A stretch of DNA of 64,000 bases from Lampris incognitus (GCF_029633865.1 NC_079216.1:18541315-18605314); one strand, 5' to 3'. Counted from the stretch's first letter, positions 1 to 10,114 are shown. Numbers and translations: made by a program. Notes: a model not told the origin generated them from the sequence alone.

Positions 1-526
1 ATCCTAAGAATGTAATTATAATGCTGTTAACGGAGCCTACACTAAGTGACACCAGGTACTCCACTTATTTCTGGTAACATTGGAACAAATGTCTGTGTAG
101 CTTTTAATCATTGTGGCTTGTGAACCTCTGTTTTAGCTCTATTTTTGTGTTGTTGTCCTGTGTTGTATTTTTTTTAATATAATCTTCACGGCTCGTGTCA
201 GACATATAATTTAGCTAATGATGATGTCTTTATAATTGATGTCTTTTGTGGTTGTGGAGCCGCCCAGACAATACCAAACCACACAGGGTGTGCTAGTACA
301 GGGACCTGTGCACAGGCTTGTTGGATTTTTTATTTTTTGTTTCGTTTAATAACTTCAATAATTTTCCAGTACAGCAAACTTTTATCAAAGAAACAGAGAC
401 GACAGAGGACATTCATGACCAGGGAATCATCCAGTGTTATTACCGGACAAAGCAACCCCACTGAAGTGACACATTGATATATGCAGTAAATGTGCCGCAC
501 GCCTTCCCCTTAGCATCAACACCCCG
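1..526 (-). other. 3' flank of the PARP-like gene
   Basis: This stretch lies downstream of the stop codon of the minus-strand PARP-like gene. On the minus strand an AATAAA hexamer is present at 329-334, about 190 bases after the stop. It could be the poly(A) signal, which would make roughly 330-526 the 3' UTR. I see no other gene or repeat here. The UTR assignment is inference from position only. Confidence 0.4.
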
Positions 527-796
527 TTAGGCAGCCTTCAACAGGAGCCCGTACGGACGAATGGCCCTCTCCACCATCACCTCCTCCTTCTCGTCCGATG
601 TCCCTGCAGGGATAGGGATCAGCCAGTACCTGTCCTGGTAAAACTTCTTACGGTACTCCGGGTTGATGCGATTCTGCAGAATCACGATGTACTTCTTGCC
701 GTCCTTCTTGGAGATGAAGGTCTTGGTGTAATACAGCGCGTCTGCGATGTGGGGGGTAGAGTAAATCCCCCTGCCGTACGCCTGGCCCGAGCCTGC
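527..796 (-). CDS. PARP-like ADP-ribosyltransferase-fold protein, last coding exon
   Basis: Read on the minus strand, this exon starts after an AG acceptor (798-797) and ends at TAA 527-529, giving 89 codons. It begins AGSGQAYGRGIYST and continues through a Y-x-KTF segment, a KKYIVILQNRINPEYRKK strand and RPYGLLLKAA at the C terminus. The YGRGIYST block, paired with the YHGT block in the exon upstream, looks like the NAD-binding half of a PARP/ADP-ribosyltransferase fold. Similar short proteins are multi-copy in fish, and the fish interferon-induced Gig2 proteins are PARP-like too, but I cannot assign this gene to Gig2 from sequence alone. The catalytic glutamate typical of mono- and poly-ADP-ribosyl transferases is not obvious, so activity is uncertain. 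The first exons were not found. Confidence 0.65.
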   Translation of the reverse strand, partial: AGSGQAYGRGIYSTPHIADALYYTKTFISKKDGKKYIVILQNRINPEYRKKFYQDRYWLIPIPAGTSDEKEEVMVERAIRPYGLLLKAA

Positions 797-1046
797 CTGT
801 TAACGACGCCCGACGGTTAGTATCAGTGAGAGTTTACAGAGACGTGTCTTGGATCAGTCAGTACTATTGTTGGTATCATCTCAGACATAATAAATTCATA
901 TAGCATGCACACGTGCGCACAAGCACGCGAACATTGCAGAGCGGGAGTAGGAGAAACGTGGATCAGATAATTGAAAGTTTGTAAGTGTGCAGAATTTAAT
1001 GTGTTGTGAATCACACAGAGAAGACACTGTTGGTCTGGCCGTGCCA

Positions 1047-1068
1047 CGCACACACACACACACACACA
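1047..1068. repeat. (CA)n microsatellite
   Basis: Eleven CA units in the intron of the PARP-like gene. Confidence 0.9.
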
Positions 1069-1071
1069 TTC

Positions 1072-1308
1072 TTGTATCTCTATCTTTGTGAGGACCCCTC
1101 ATTGACTACATTAATTCTCTAGACCTTAACCCTAACCTTAACCATTGGAGCTACATGCCTAACCCTAACCCTTACCCAAGTCCTAATCCTAAAATAGACC
1201 CTTAAAGAAGTGAGGCTACATTCCTCACTTTACAAAAAATGCCCTCATTCAAATGGTTAAAACTCAAATTGGTACTCACAAACATAGAAGTACAAGGACA
1301 CACATAAA
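1072..1308. repeat. interspersed fish repeat with CCCTAA-like units
   Basis: This intronic segment follows a CA tract and has the pattern 'tatctttgtgaggaccc', several degenerate CCCTAA units, then a mirrored 'gaggctacattcctcac' part. I recognise it only as a common type of fish interspersed repeat. The CCCTAA units are degenerate and interstitial, so this is not a telomere. Confidence 0.45.
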
Positions 1309-1594
1309 CATCCATCCACCAATTATCCAAACCACTTATCCTGTCCTCAGGAGCCTATCACCCACCACACACACGTAGGGACAATTTAGCATGGCCGATT
1401 CACCTGACCTACATGTCTTTGGACTGTGGGAGGAAACCGGAACACATCCACGCACACACGGGGAGAACATGCGAACTCCAAGGAGAAGATGACCTGGCTG
1501 GGACGACCCCCAAGGTTGGACTACACCGGGGCTCGAACCCAGGACCTTCTTGCTGTGAGGAAACCGCGCTAACCACTGCACCACCATGCCGCCA
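1309..1594 (-). mobile_element. tRNA-headed SINE, family 1, minus strand
   Basis: On the minus strand the head reads GGCATGGTGGTGCAGTGGTT, then a box-B-like GGGTTCGAGCCC, then the conserved body 'tgtttgg' part (CATGTCTTTGGACTGTGGGA in + orientation) and a 'ggat' repeat tail. The same family occurs at 7853-8243 and 24835-25203 and as fragments at 39697-39800 and 53905-54102. Confidence 0.75.
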
Positions 1595-1669
1595 CGCTGA
1601 AACATATAAAATGTTATTTATGTGGATTCACTCTTGCATTTTATGAATGCTTGCTAAACAAAAAATTAC

Positions 1670-1916
1670 CTCATAGTGTCCTTCGATTATGCCTTCAGCA
1701 TCCTTCTTTGATGTCCCATGGTAGGACACAGGCCACTCCCCGGGACATGACTGTGTACTACGCCATGATTTTCCCAGCCATTGATTTCCATCGGGGTATT
1801 TATCAAGGACCTGAGATGAAACGATAGGTAGGTAATAATGTGTTAGATGCCAGCGTCCTAAAGGTTCTGCGAGGCAGATCTTTGGCTGCTCCACCCAGTT
1901 GCCGTTTGGCAGCTTG
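1670..1916 (-). CDS. PARP-like protein, penultimate coding exon
   Basis: On the minus strand this exon runs from an acceptor (TTCACAG, AG at 1918-1917) to a GT donor at 1669-1668 and encodes about 82 residues. It contains KLPNGNW, VLDKYPDGNQW, SCPGEWPVSYHGTSKKDA and ends GIIEGHYE. The YHGT tetrapeptide corresponds to the first conserved block of PARP-like folds. The donor is in phase 0 and joins cleanly to AGSGQAYGRG in the next exon. A second acceptor-like tract lies inside the frame near 1806, so a short extra intron is possible but the frame is open without it. Upstream coding exons should lie at higher coordinates but I could not recognise any. Confidence 0.6.
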
Positions 1917-2195
1917 CTGTGAAGACAGTATGAAGGAAGACATGGCAAGCAGTTGGCAGATACTGTTAGTCGGTGCACTTACTCCACCCTCACAGGTATC
2001 ATGCAGTTAAGAAAGTGTACGTTTGAGGTACTGGAGTGACAGCAGACTAACACCCAGCATCCCAGCACTGAGCTGAATAGTTCAGATCTCAGTGCCGGGG
2101 GGGGGCAGTGTGGGCCCCAACATGTCACGTCACCCTGGAAAAATTGTCATAAAATTCAACGTGACTGTTCCAGCTGGAATTCTGGACCTGTTGAT
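1917..2195. other. no recognised feature
   Basis: Probably intron of the PARP-like gene. I see no exon or repeat that I can support. Confidence 0.4.
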
Positions 2196-2196
2196 T

Positions 2197-2529
2197 GTCA
2201 TGCTGAGTACACGCGCTTCCGATGACCTCACGGTCTCGCCATCCCACTTCTGACACCAATGTAGCGAACGAGGGGGGGCAGTCCGGGAGACCGTGGGTTC
2301 ATCGGAAGCGCGTGCGCCCAGAGGCGTGAGGGAGTTGATATGCTGAAGCGCGGGGACGCGCTTCCCGAAGGAGGCGGGGTAGTGTAACGTGCATGGATAA
2401 GTAGACACGTTGGTCCTTCACTAACGGGGCGGACCCTTTAGTCGACTGGCTAACATTGTCGCTTGCGGTGTGAGAAACAAGGGTTCGCGTCCCGGCTGTG
2501 GCGGTTCCCGGACTGCCCCTCAAATTCGC

Positions 2530-2533
<4 letters not shown>
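2197..2533 (-). mobile_element. LTR retrotransposon fragment: LTR plus primer-binding site
   Basis: On the minus strand 2533-2260 reads GTAGCGAATTTG ... GTTCGCTACA, an LTR-like unit of about 270 bp with inverted ends. It is followed one base later by TGGTGTCAGAAGTGGGA, a good match to the complement of a tRNA-Leu 3' end, as expected of a Ty3/gypsy primer-binding site. Internal sequence stops near 2197 and the outer end of the LTR runs into a (TA)n tract. An LTR-start fragment of the same family is at 7014-7095. Confidence 0.6.

Positions 2534-2594
<61 letters not shown>
2533..2594. repeat. (TA)n microsatellite
   Basis: About 31 TA units directly abutting the end of the LTR fragment. The repeat appears to have replaced the terminal bases of that LTR. 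Confidence 0.9.
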
Positions 2595-2595
<1 letters not shown>

Positions 2596-2599
2596 GCAC

Positions 2600-3012
2600 G
2601 TTTACTTGGAACTTGCGTTTTACCTCTTTGCTGTACCTTGATAACATGAAAACCTCACAGGAGCACTGATTTTATAGGCCACACAACTGCAGGTCATTGA
2701 TTGTAATAGAGGTTATTGATGAGATATGACACCAGTGTATTTGTATGACTCTGTGTTACTGTGTACTATTATTTTGTTTACAGTCAGTGATGACTTTGTT
2801 TGTCCACAAGTGGGCGGTGTTGCGCTTGCATGCGCGGATTGATTACGTCACTGAGACGCTGTTCTTTTTTTTCCAAAACGACCGTATAAACGCAGGCTGC
2901 ATTTTTTTTCTCCAGCAGAAGTTCGGTAGTCAGTACGATTCTTTATAACGGTTTAATAATCCACTTCATCTGCACAGAGATAGACATAAAGTATTAGTCA
3001 AGTCTTCTAACA
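2600..3012 (+). promoter_or_regulatory. probable 5' LTR region of the copia-like element
   Basis: The 3' boundary is set by the primer-binding site at 3013 and by TCTTCTAACA immediately before it, which ends in CA as LTRs do. A TATA-like GTATAAACG lies near 2884. The 5' start of the LTR is not visible because no full second LTR survives for comparison. Bases 2970-3019 recur almost exactly at 6491-6540. Confidence 0.45.
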
Positions 3013-3026
3013 GGTTATGCGCCCAG
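3013..3026 (+). other. primer-binding site, half-tRNA type (copia)
   Basis: GGTTATGCGCCCAG differs at one base from the complement of the anticodon-stem region of initiator tRNA-Met. Priming from an internal cut of initiator tRNA-Met, not from the tRNA 3' end, is characteristic of Drosophila copia and relatives. It lies directly after the inferred LTR end and before the gag start at 3196. Confidence 0.6.
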
Positions 3027-3195
3027 ATAACGTTGGATTATTTAGTAGTTGATAAAAGAAGTACACGAAGTGTGATAACCTCGGATGGCGGGATGCGCGC
3101 AGGTTAGCACGGAGTAGCAAGTTAGCAAGTGTGAAGCTAGTTAGCATCGAGAGAGCCTATCGGGAAGCTAACAGAAGCAAACGCTACCTAGGGAG

Positions 3196-6100
3196 ATGGA
3201 GCGGAAGAAGAGCAGATGGCCCACATTCAACGGACAGGCCGATGAGTATGAACTGTGGGAAGAGCGAATGCGCTGATGCATGCATGGTGTGGGGCTGAAA
3301 ACCACCATCCTTACCGAGCCCGCGGGACCTTTGACAGCGGAAGAGCAGGCCCTAGACGAGGAGCGGAACGCGGACGCCTACTGCGCATTGGCGCCTTTAT
3401 TGGACAACACAAGCTTGGGACTGATCTTCAGAGAAACGAAGAGCAAAGGTAGAGAGAGTCTGCGGGTGTTGCGGGAACATTACATTGGTAAGGGCGGACC
3501 CCGGATTGTCACTCTGTATGTAACATTGACTGGGCTAAAGAAAGCTGATAATGAGACGATAACCGAATACATTATCCGAGCTGAACAAATCATTACGGCT
3601 CTCAAAGGGGCGGGAGAAGCACCGAGTGAGGGACTAATGATGGCCATGGTGATGAGGGGGTTACCCGAGAGATATAAGCTATTCACTCTAATGGTGACAC
3701 ATGGCGACAGTGAGTTGACATTGGGACAATTTAAGGCCAAATTGAGAAACTTTGAGGCGGCTGAAGATGTAGCTAATGCTACAGCATCGGACGAGACGTC
3801 CGAGAGGGTGATGAAGGCCCACGCAGCGCCTAAGAAAAAGCCAGTGAAACGCTGTGAGGGAGATGATGAACAAACGGTGTGCTGGCGATGCGGTGACAAA
3901 GGCCATCGGAAATCGGACTCTTCACGCAGCGTGTGGTGCAGCTTCTGCCGGGTCAAGGGTCACACGGACAAAGTGTGCAAGAAGAAGGACCGCGCTGATG
4001 GAGCCAGGTGTGCACGCGAGCAAGGTGGCGGCGGCGGTGGTGGTCACGGAGCAGGTCGAGGTCAGGGACCGGGGAATGCTGCGGAAGAAGAGGACTACAT
4101 CTTCAGAGTGCAGGCTGGAGAGACCAGCTCAGCAGGACCAGGACGACGGCAACAGTTCAAACCAGGATTGATTGTGGACTGTGGGGCTTCTTCCCACATA
4201 GTCAATGATAAGAAGAAGTTCAAGAGCTTTGACAGCTCGTTCGAGCCAGAGAAACACTGCATGGAGCTGGTGGACGGTAAGCGCACCTTTGGTGTGGTGC
4301 AGGGCAGGGGAGATGCTACGGTATGTCTGCTCGACAGTGAGGGGCGACGGTGTAGAGTGACACTGCGGAACGCACTATATATTCCATCGTACCCCCAAGA
4401 GCTCTTCTCTGTGAAGTCTGCGACAGCACACGGAGCCAGTGTGTTCTTCGAAGAGGGCAGAGGTGCCCTGATGTTACCGGATGGTACCAGGTTTGACATT
4501 TTTGTACAGGGGAAAATGTACTATTTGCAAACTGAATGTGTTGTTGAAAAGTGCCATGTGAGCCATGATATAGAAACTTGGCATGAGATAATGGGCCACT
4601 GCAACTATGACGATATCATAAAGCTACAGGATATCACTGATGGTATGCATATAAAGGGTAAAGTGTGTAAAACTGACAGAGTGTGCAGTATGCATAGAAG
4701 GGAAGTTTACCCAAAACAGGAACAGGAAACCTACAGACAAAGCCAAGACACCACGGGAGTTGGTAAACACTGATTTAGCCGGTCCTGTGGCAAACGAGTC
4801 CATAATGGTTTCAGGTACATGCAATTATTTACAGATGTGTGCACAGGGGCAGTGTATGTTTATTTCTTAAAAACAAAGAGTGACACAGTGCAAGTGACCA
4901 AGAAATTTCTGGCAGATGTAGCTCCCTATGGGACAGTGAAATGCATAAGGTCGGATAATGGAACTGAGTTTACAGGCAAGGAGTTTCAAACTCTGTTGAG
5001 ACGGAACAAAATAAGACATGAGACGTCCTGCCCATACTCTCCCCATCAAAATGGCGTTGCAGAGAGAGAAGGACGCACACTATTCGAGATGGCAAGGTGT
5101 ATGCTAATAGATAGTGGTCTACCAAAGAGCCTCTGGCATTATGCTGTACAGGAGGCAGCCCACACCAGAAACAGATGCTTCAACAAGCACACAGGCACTA
5201 CGCCATACACGGCAATGACAGGAAAAAAGTGCAACGTGGCTAGAATGCAAAAGTTCGGGTCAGAATGCTATGCTTACCAGCAGGACAAGAGAAAGTTAGA
5301 TTCTAGATGTGAGAGGGGACATTTTGTAGGACACGACAAGAACAGCCCGGCCTACCTAGTCTACTACCCTGAAAGTACAGAAACACAGACTAGTTAAGTT
5401 TGTACACAAGGCAACTAGTGAAAATGAGACTCAGACACCAGGTCTGCGCCCAGAAGACTGGGTAAGAGAGAGAAAGTCTGTTGAGACAGCTGCCACTCAG
5501 CCTAGAGTACAGAAAAATGTACAGACTGATGGTACACAGTCAGCACCCGAGGATGATGACGAGGAGCACCCAAGGGTGACGTCACAAGCCTCAGCCAGTG
5601 GGAGGTACCCCCAAAGGGAACGCAACCCTCCGAGATACCTGATTGACTATAGTCAGGGCGACAGTGATGACAGTTCACTCACTACTATAGATTATGCATA
5701 CAGGGCAGTGTGCGGTGTCCCTCTGACCTTTAAAGAGGCCATGGACTCGCCAGAGTCAGAAAAGTGGTCCAGGGCAATGGACGAGGAAATGGAGTCTCTA
5801 AGAGACAACAAAACATTCACCCTTACAAAATTGCCAGAGGTCAAGAAAACAGTGGGAGGAAGGTGGGTGTATGCGATAAAGACAGATATAGACGGACACG
5901 ACAAGTACAAGGCTAGATTTGTAGCAAAGGGATATAGCCAGAGAGCTGGGGTGGATTATGGGGAGACATTTTCGCCGACAGCCAACCTAACAAGTGTTCG
6001 AGTGCTTCTACAGAAGGCAGCTCAGTATGACTTGATTTTACACCAGATGGATGTAAAGATGGCCTATCTTCATGCCCCCATAGACTATGACATATACATG

Positions 6101-6490
6101 GAACAACCTGAGGGTTATATTGAGAAAGGAGAAAAACTAGTGTGTAAACTCGAGAAGTCAATCTACGGCCTCAAGCAGTCTGGCCGCAATTGAAACTTAC
6201 TGTTACACGAGTGTTTGACAGGTGATGGTTTTACACAAAACCAATCGGACCATTGCGTGTACTCCAAGGAGTCAAAGGAAGGGAAAACGATCATTATAAC
6301 CTGGGTAGATGATCTTATCATAGCATCAAGCAGCACAGAGATGCTGAGTAAAGTGAAAAAGATGCTGTCCACAAAATTCAGAATGAAAGATCTGGGCAGG
6401 TTGAAGTGCTTTCTTGGGATGGACTTCACTCAGTCTGCCAACTGTGTAACAGTTTCACAACAAAGGTGCTCTGAGAAAATATTGGAGCGT
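3196..6490 (+). pseudogene. Ty1/copia-type gag-pol, decayed
   Basis: Domains follow copia order on the + strand. Gag starts at ATG 3196 (MERKKSRWPTFNGQ) and has a UBN2-like capsid region and zinc knuckles near 3880-3990 (CWRCGDKGH, CSFCRVKGH). The aspartic protease motif DCGASSH is near 4175 and the pre-integrase ETWHEIMGHCNY near 4575. The integrase core contains RSDNGTEF and SPHQNGVAER at 4950-5070. Reverse transcriptase has WVYAIKTD, ARFVAKGYSQ, MDVKMAYL and TWVDDLIIAS at 5860-6320. Integrase before RT distinguishes copia from gypsy. Breaks seen: TGA at 3274-3276, frameshifts near 4735, 4810 and 5370, TGA at 6191-6193 (from a tryptophan codon), and loss of the RNase H end at about 6490. 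The element is dead. Vertebrate copia elements are low-copy and mostly of the GalEa and Hydra lineages. Confidence 0.85.
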
Positions 6491-6540
6491 CTGCACAGAG
6501 ATAGACATAAAGTATTAGTCTAGTCTTCTAACAGGTTATG
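6491..6540 (+). repeat. remnant of the copia 3' LTR end plus primer-site start
   Basis: These 50 bases repeat 2970-3019 with one difference (t for a at 6521). They contain the last 43 bases of the LTR plus GGTTATG, the first seven bases of the primer-binding site. They fuse directly to coding sequence. The normal 3' LTR start, polypurine tract and RNase H end are missing. Confidence 0.75.
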
Positions 6541-7013
6541 TTTGCTCTGGAAAGAATAGCAGTCATAGCTACTTTACTTATTGTACGTAGCATTGAGATC
6601 TGTTTATTCTTGGTACATGACATTAGGATGTATTTTTCTTATTTCCCTCTCTCTCTCTCTCTCTCTCTCTCTTTCGCTCGTGTTTTGATGTGTTTTCTTT
6701 TTTCTCTTATTGTTTGCAGCAGTTGAGTTTGTGTTGTGCAGCACAACTTGCATTGAATTTGCAGTACAATGGGAATTGAGTTTTGCAATGTGTAGTAGCA
6801 GAATTAACTTAAGAGTAGGTGAGAAGGGGTAGGGAAATAAAAGTGTATACTTCCTCCTACTCCTTTTCCAACATACATAAATTTGTTTGCTGAGGTTGAT
6901 GTGTGGATTTGTTGATCACTTCAGATTATTGGCAATGGCTTATCTGTATGTTATATCCTGCTTATTTACATGTTCGACATAAATCATCACCAATTTATTG
7001 ATGTTATTGTAGC
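6541..7013. other. no gene seen; (TC)n tract
   Basis: A TC-rich microsatellite lies at about 6648-6673. The rest is AT-rich and I recognise nothing else. Confidence 0.4.
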
Positions 7014-7095
7014 GAATTCCGGGGGCAGCCGGGGAACCGCCGCAGCCGGGACGCGAACCCAGCTCTCTCGCACCACGGGTGACGACGTTAACCAG
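7014..7095 (+). mobile_element. LTR-start fragment, same family as 2197-2533
   Basis: TGTAGCGAATTCCGGGGGCA and the following GGGACGCGAACCC match the minus-strand start of the LTR at 2260-2533, here on the + strand. Only about 80 bases are alike. Confidence 0.5.
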
Positions 7096-7370
7096 TTTAA
7101 CTGTAACAAATGAATTTACTGTCCATCAGATCACATCAGATTTAAGTTTTAAGCGTAGGTCAAATAAATTATTTATTTATTTATGACATTATGGAATCAG
7201 TTATGAATCATGAACACAGCATTTATGCAACAGCACTTACAATATTAATAGTCAGCTTTATAAGTTTTGGTAGTTTTTAGAGGTTGAATTTGATATAGAT
7301 ACTAAACCTAATAAAATGTAAACACGAACATGAACACACAAAATACAATGCCAAAAAGCATAACTGTTGC

Positions 7371-7770
7371 GGGGCGTCCGGGTGGCGTGACGGTCTATTC
7401 CGTTGTCTACCAACATGGGGACCGCCGGTTCGAATCCTTGAGCTAGCTCTGGCTTGGTCGGGCCTCCCTACAGACACAATTGGCCGTGTCTGCGGGTGGG
7501 AAGCCGGATGTCGGTATGTGTCCTGGCCGCTGCACTAGCGCCTCCTCTGGTCGGTCAGGGCGCCTGCTCGGGGGGGGTAACTGGCGGTAATAGCGTGATC
7601 CTCCCACGCGCTACATCCCCCTGGTGAAACTCCTCACTGTCAGGTGAAAAGAAGCGGCTGGCGACTTCACATGTATCGGAGGGGACATGTGGTGGTCTGC
7701 AGCCTGCCCCGGATAGGCAGAGGGGGTGGAGCAGCGACCGGGGCGCTGGTTGACAAGCAGGCAAAAGTGT
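7371..7770 (+). mobile_element. tRNA-headed long SINE, family 2, copy 1
   Basis: The head reads GGGGCGTCCGGGTGGCGTGA with a box-B-like CGGTTCGAATCC. It is followed by the shared body: 'acacaattggccgtgtctgc', 'tagcgcctcctctggt', 'gcgtgatcctcccacgcgct', 'gaaaagaagcggctggcgac' and 'ggcagagggggtggagcagc'. Related copies are at 16101-16257 with 19437-19487, 27057-27482, 41536-41965, 56066-56504 and 60938-61383. Target duplications around four of those show retroposition. The tRNA-like head does not fold into an intact tRNA, so it is not annotated as a tRNA gene. Confidence 0.8.
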
Positions 7771-7852
7771 CCAGTATTGGCCATGTTTTTCTTTCGTTTA
7801 TATTGTGTGAAGTCAAATATTTCCCTAAATTATGAATGAATGTACCAATTAG

Positions 7853-8243
7853 GGGCGGCACGGTGGCGCAGTGTTTAGCGCGGTCGCCTCACAGCAAGAA
7901 GGTCCTGGATTCGAGCCCCGGGGTAGTCAACCTGGGTGGGTCATTCCGTGTCGTCCTCTTGTGTGGAGTTTGCATGTTCTCCCCGTGTCTGCGTGGGTTT
8001 TCTCCGGGGTCTCCAGTTTCCTCCCACAGTCCAAAGACATGTAAGTCAGGTGAATTGGCCGTACTAAAAACTGCCCCTAGGTATGAATGGGTGTGAGTGT
8101 GTGTGTGGGCCCTGTGATGGCCTGGCGGCCTGTCCAGGGCGTCTCCTCGCCTGCCGCCCAATGACTGCTGGAATAGCCTCCAGCATCCCCTTGACCCTGA
8201 GAGCAGGATAAGCGGTTAAGATGATGGATGGAGGGATGGATGG
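7853..8243 (+). mobile_element. tRNA-headed SINE, family 1, with 13-bp target duplication
   Basis: The head GGCGGCACGGTGGCGCAGTG has a box-B-like GGATTCGAGCCCC. The conserved middle CAGTCCAAAGACATGTAAGT follows, then a (GATG)n-like tail. ATGTACCAATTAG occurs at 7840-7852 and again at 8244-8256, a perfect target-site duplication. Confidence 0.85.
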
Positions 8244-8256
8244 ATGTACCAATTAG

Positions 8257-8678
8257 CCTAATGATTTTGTCTAATTTCAGTTCTGCGGAGTTTGGTGTTT
8301 CGGTGTTTGTACAGCGTTGGAGCTGTGTTCGTTGGGATTAGCCTTATTAAGCATCAGTAAAAGGAACTCGGAGCCGCACATTCGATCATTGGGCGGCATA
8401 CCCTACATAGTCCCCTTTAAGTGTTTCGTAAGACACTACTGTCTTACAAAGACGGAGCGCATTGTAGCAAGACTCAAAGGATGGGGACTTTTTACATAAT
8501 GAGTCATAAGATGGGTGATAGGGTCAAACACAAATGTAAATACATTCATCTGTTACGCAGCAAAAACGAGATCATAATTCCTTTAGCAAAAGTGGTGATG
8601 TATAGTGAGTTTTATGTGAGGTACTGCGTAAGACTCATATAGCCAACCGGCGACCTGTTCCAGAGAAACAGCCATGCT
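8257..8678. other. no recognised feature
   Basis: Unique-looking sequence. A short motif, 'gtgaggta(c/t)tgcgtaa(g/a)actc', occurs near 8615 and again near 8866. I cannot assign a function. Confidence 0.35.
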
Positions 8679-8753
8679 GGAGGTAATAGCGTGATCCTCC
8701 CACGCGCTACGTCCCCCTGGGGATATTCCTCACTATCAGATGAAAAGAAGTAC
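8679..8753 (+). mobile_element. SINE family 2 fragment
   Basis: About 75 bases matching the 'gcgtgatcctcccacgcgct ... cctcact(g/a)tcag(g/a)tgaaaagaag' middle of SINE family 2. There is no head or tail. Confidence 0.65.
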
Positions 8754-8823
8754 TTTTTAGTGTGTAAACGAGATGACCTTGTCACGTGGTCAGCTATGCA
8801 CAGTCAGAAATTACTTGTCACTC

Positions 8824-8846
8824 TGTGTGTGTGTGTGTGTGTGTTT
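8824..8846. repeat. (GT)n microsatellite
   Basis: Short GT run. Confidence 0.85.
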
Positions 8847-8983
8847 GCATCTCTGTAAAAGATATGTGAGGTATTGCGTAAAACTCCAGGCTGAACACTG
8901 TTGCAGACCAACGCCTTCTGCCTGCAGGAGAACACCTTCGGCACCACGCCTCCCTGACGGATGTCATTCAGCCCCCCCCCCCC

Positions 8984-9084
8984 CCCCGTCATCTTTTCTC
9001 ATTTTATTTAAAGCTGCTGCTGCAGGAAACTTTAGAGAAAATCAAACCCCTCCCCCCGCTCTGCCCCCGCCGTCCCTCCTGTAA
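8984..9084. repeat. local duplication, copy A
   Basis: The segment containing TCTTTTCTCATTTTATTTAA and 'gaaactttagagaaaatcaa' recurs at 9726-9810 in the same orientation with a few differences. A C-rich run precedes both copies. Confidence 0.7.
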
Positions 9085-9725
9085 CCCCTACCCCCCACCA
9101 GGTTCATCCACATACCCGAGTTTGCCTGTCTATGATTCAGTGATAGATTATGACGGGCGTATGACAGAACAAGCCCGTAGGCACGTTTCTTTATATTCAG
9201 GGAAGGGAAATGCGGGACGTGTATGGTGCAACTAGAGTCCTGGATGTGGGGTGTGTAAAAGACCATGTGTTTGTGTGCAGGGCGAGTGTGGTGCGTGTGT
9301 GCAGGAATGTAAACGACTGGAGGCTGTTCGTGCGTGTGCGTGCTGGTGAAGCGCAAGTCCAGGAGTAGGGGTTCTGCGGGAGGCAGCGTGGGAGCACAAG
9401 GGAGGGGTCCGAGGAACACAAGGAGACGGGGGTTCTGGGAGGACGGGTGGAGAGAGACACGGAATTAGACTCAGGAATCATAATGCAGGAATTGCAGGAG
9501 AAAAACACAGCCAAAGCGTCTAGCGATTTATTGGTAACTACCGCACTAGATGGCACAATCTGGCATCGATTGCACGTCAGCGTCCTCTCTTATAGCTGGC
9601 TGCAGATTGGCTTCAGGTGCGTGGCCGCGCTCTCAACGAGCGCGCTGATTGAACCCTGCCGGTAGACTCAGTCGGAGACGCGCCTTGCGTCTGGACCACA
9701 ACAATTAATTGAATTGTAACTATAA
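9085..9725. other. spacer between the two duplicated segments, no gene seen
   Basis: About 640 bases lie between the copies. The stretch near 9520-9725 has a TATA-like 'cttatagctgg' and ends '...ttgtaactataacacccccc', which might be part of a decayed LTR. There is no coding signal I can support. Confidence 0.3.
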
Positions 9726-9810
9726 CACCCCCCATTGTCTTTTCTCATTTTATTTAAAGCTGCTGCTACACGAAACTTTAGAGAAAATCAAACCCCGTCC
9801 CTGCTGTAAC
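9726..9810. repeat. local duplication, copy B
   Basis: Direct repeat of 8984-9084, from the C run through to CTGTAAC, with several substitutions and a shorter C-rich middle. Confidence 0.7.
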
Positions 9811-10114
9811 GTTCGAAACTGTGGCCTATTAGTTAGAGGGATAGTCAGTGGTCGTGTCTATTATAAAGTGAATTCTTGGATATTAAATGTTCATCGCCGA
9901 TTTTCCGTAGTGGTCCCAGTAATATTTGTTGTTAAAGTGAACAGAAGCAGCATATCACATGACATGGTTAAACTACGTCCGAGAAGAAAAAAACAACAAA
10001 AGATTATAAGTACAGTTGCAAGAACAATACTTTCCACTCATATCTTGGGATGTTTGATCTGAAAGAGAATTTAATTGTAAGTATAACTATTTTTTCCTCC
10101 CACCATCAAAAAGA

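Noticed and set aside
1130..1200. Telomeric DNA (CCCTAA units)
   Set aside because: Few, degenerate units embedded in a dispersed repeat inside an intron.
2260..2533. A 270-bp MITE with about 20-bp inverted ends
   Set aside because: The adjacent TGGTGTCAGAAGTGGGA is a primer-binding site and the unit starts and ends as an LTR does, so an LTR explains it better.
2450..2669. Coding frames through the (TA)n tract (poly Tyr-Ile)
   Set aside because: Products of a dinucleotide repeat read in frame. The same applies to frames over the CA and GT tracts at 19.9, 25.0, 45.6 and 53.2 kb.
7371..7450. A tRNA gene (box A and box B present)
   Set aside because: The arms do not form a cloverleaf and the segment is the head of a repeated SINE with target duplications.
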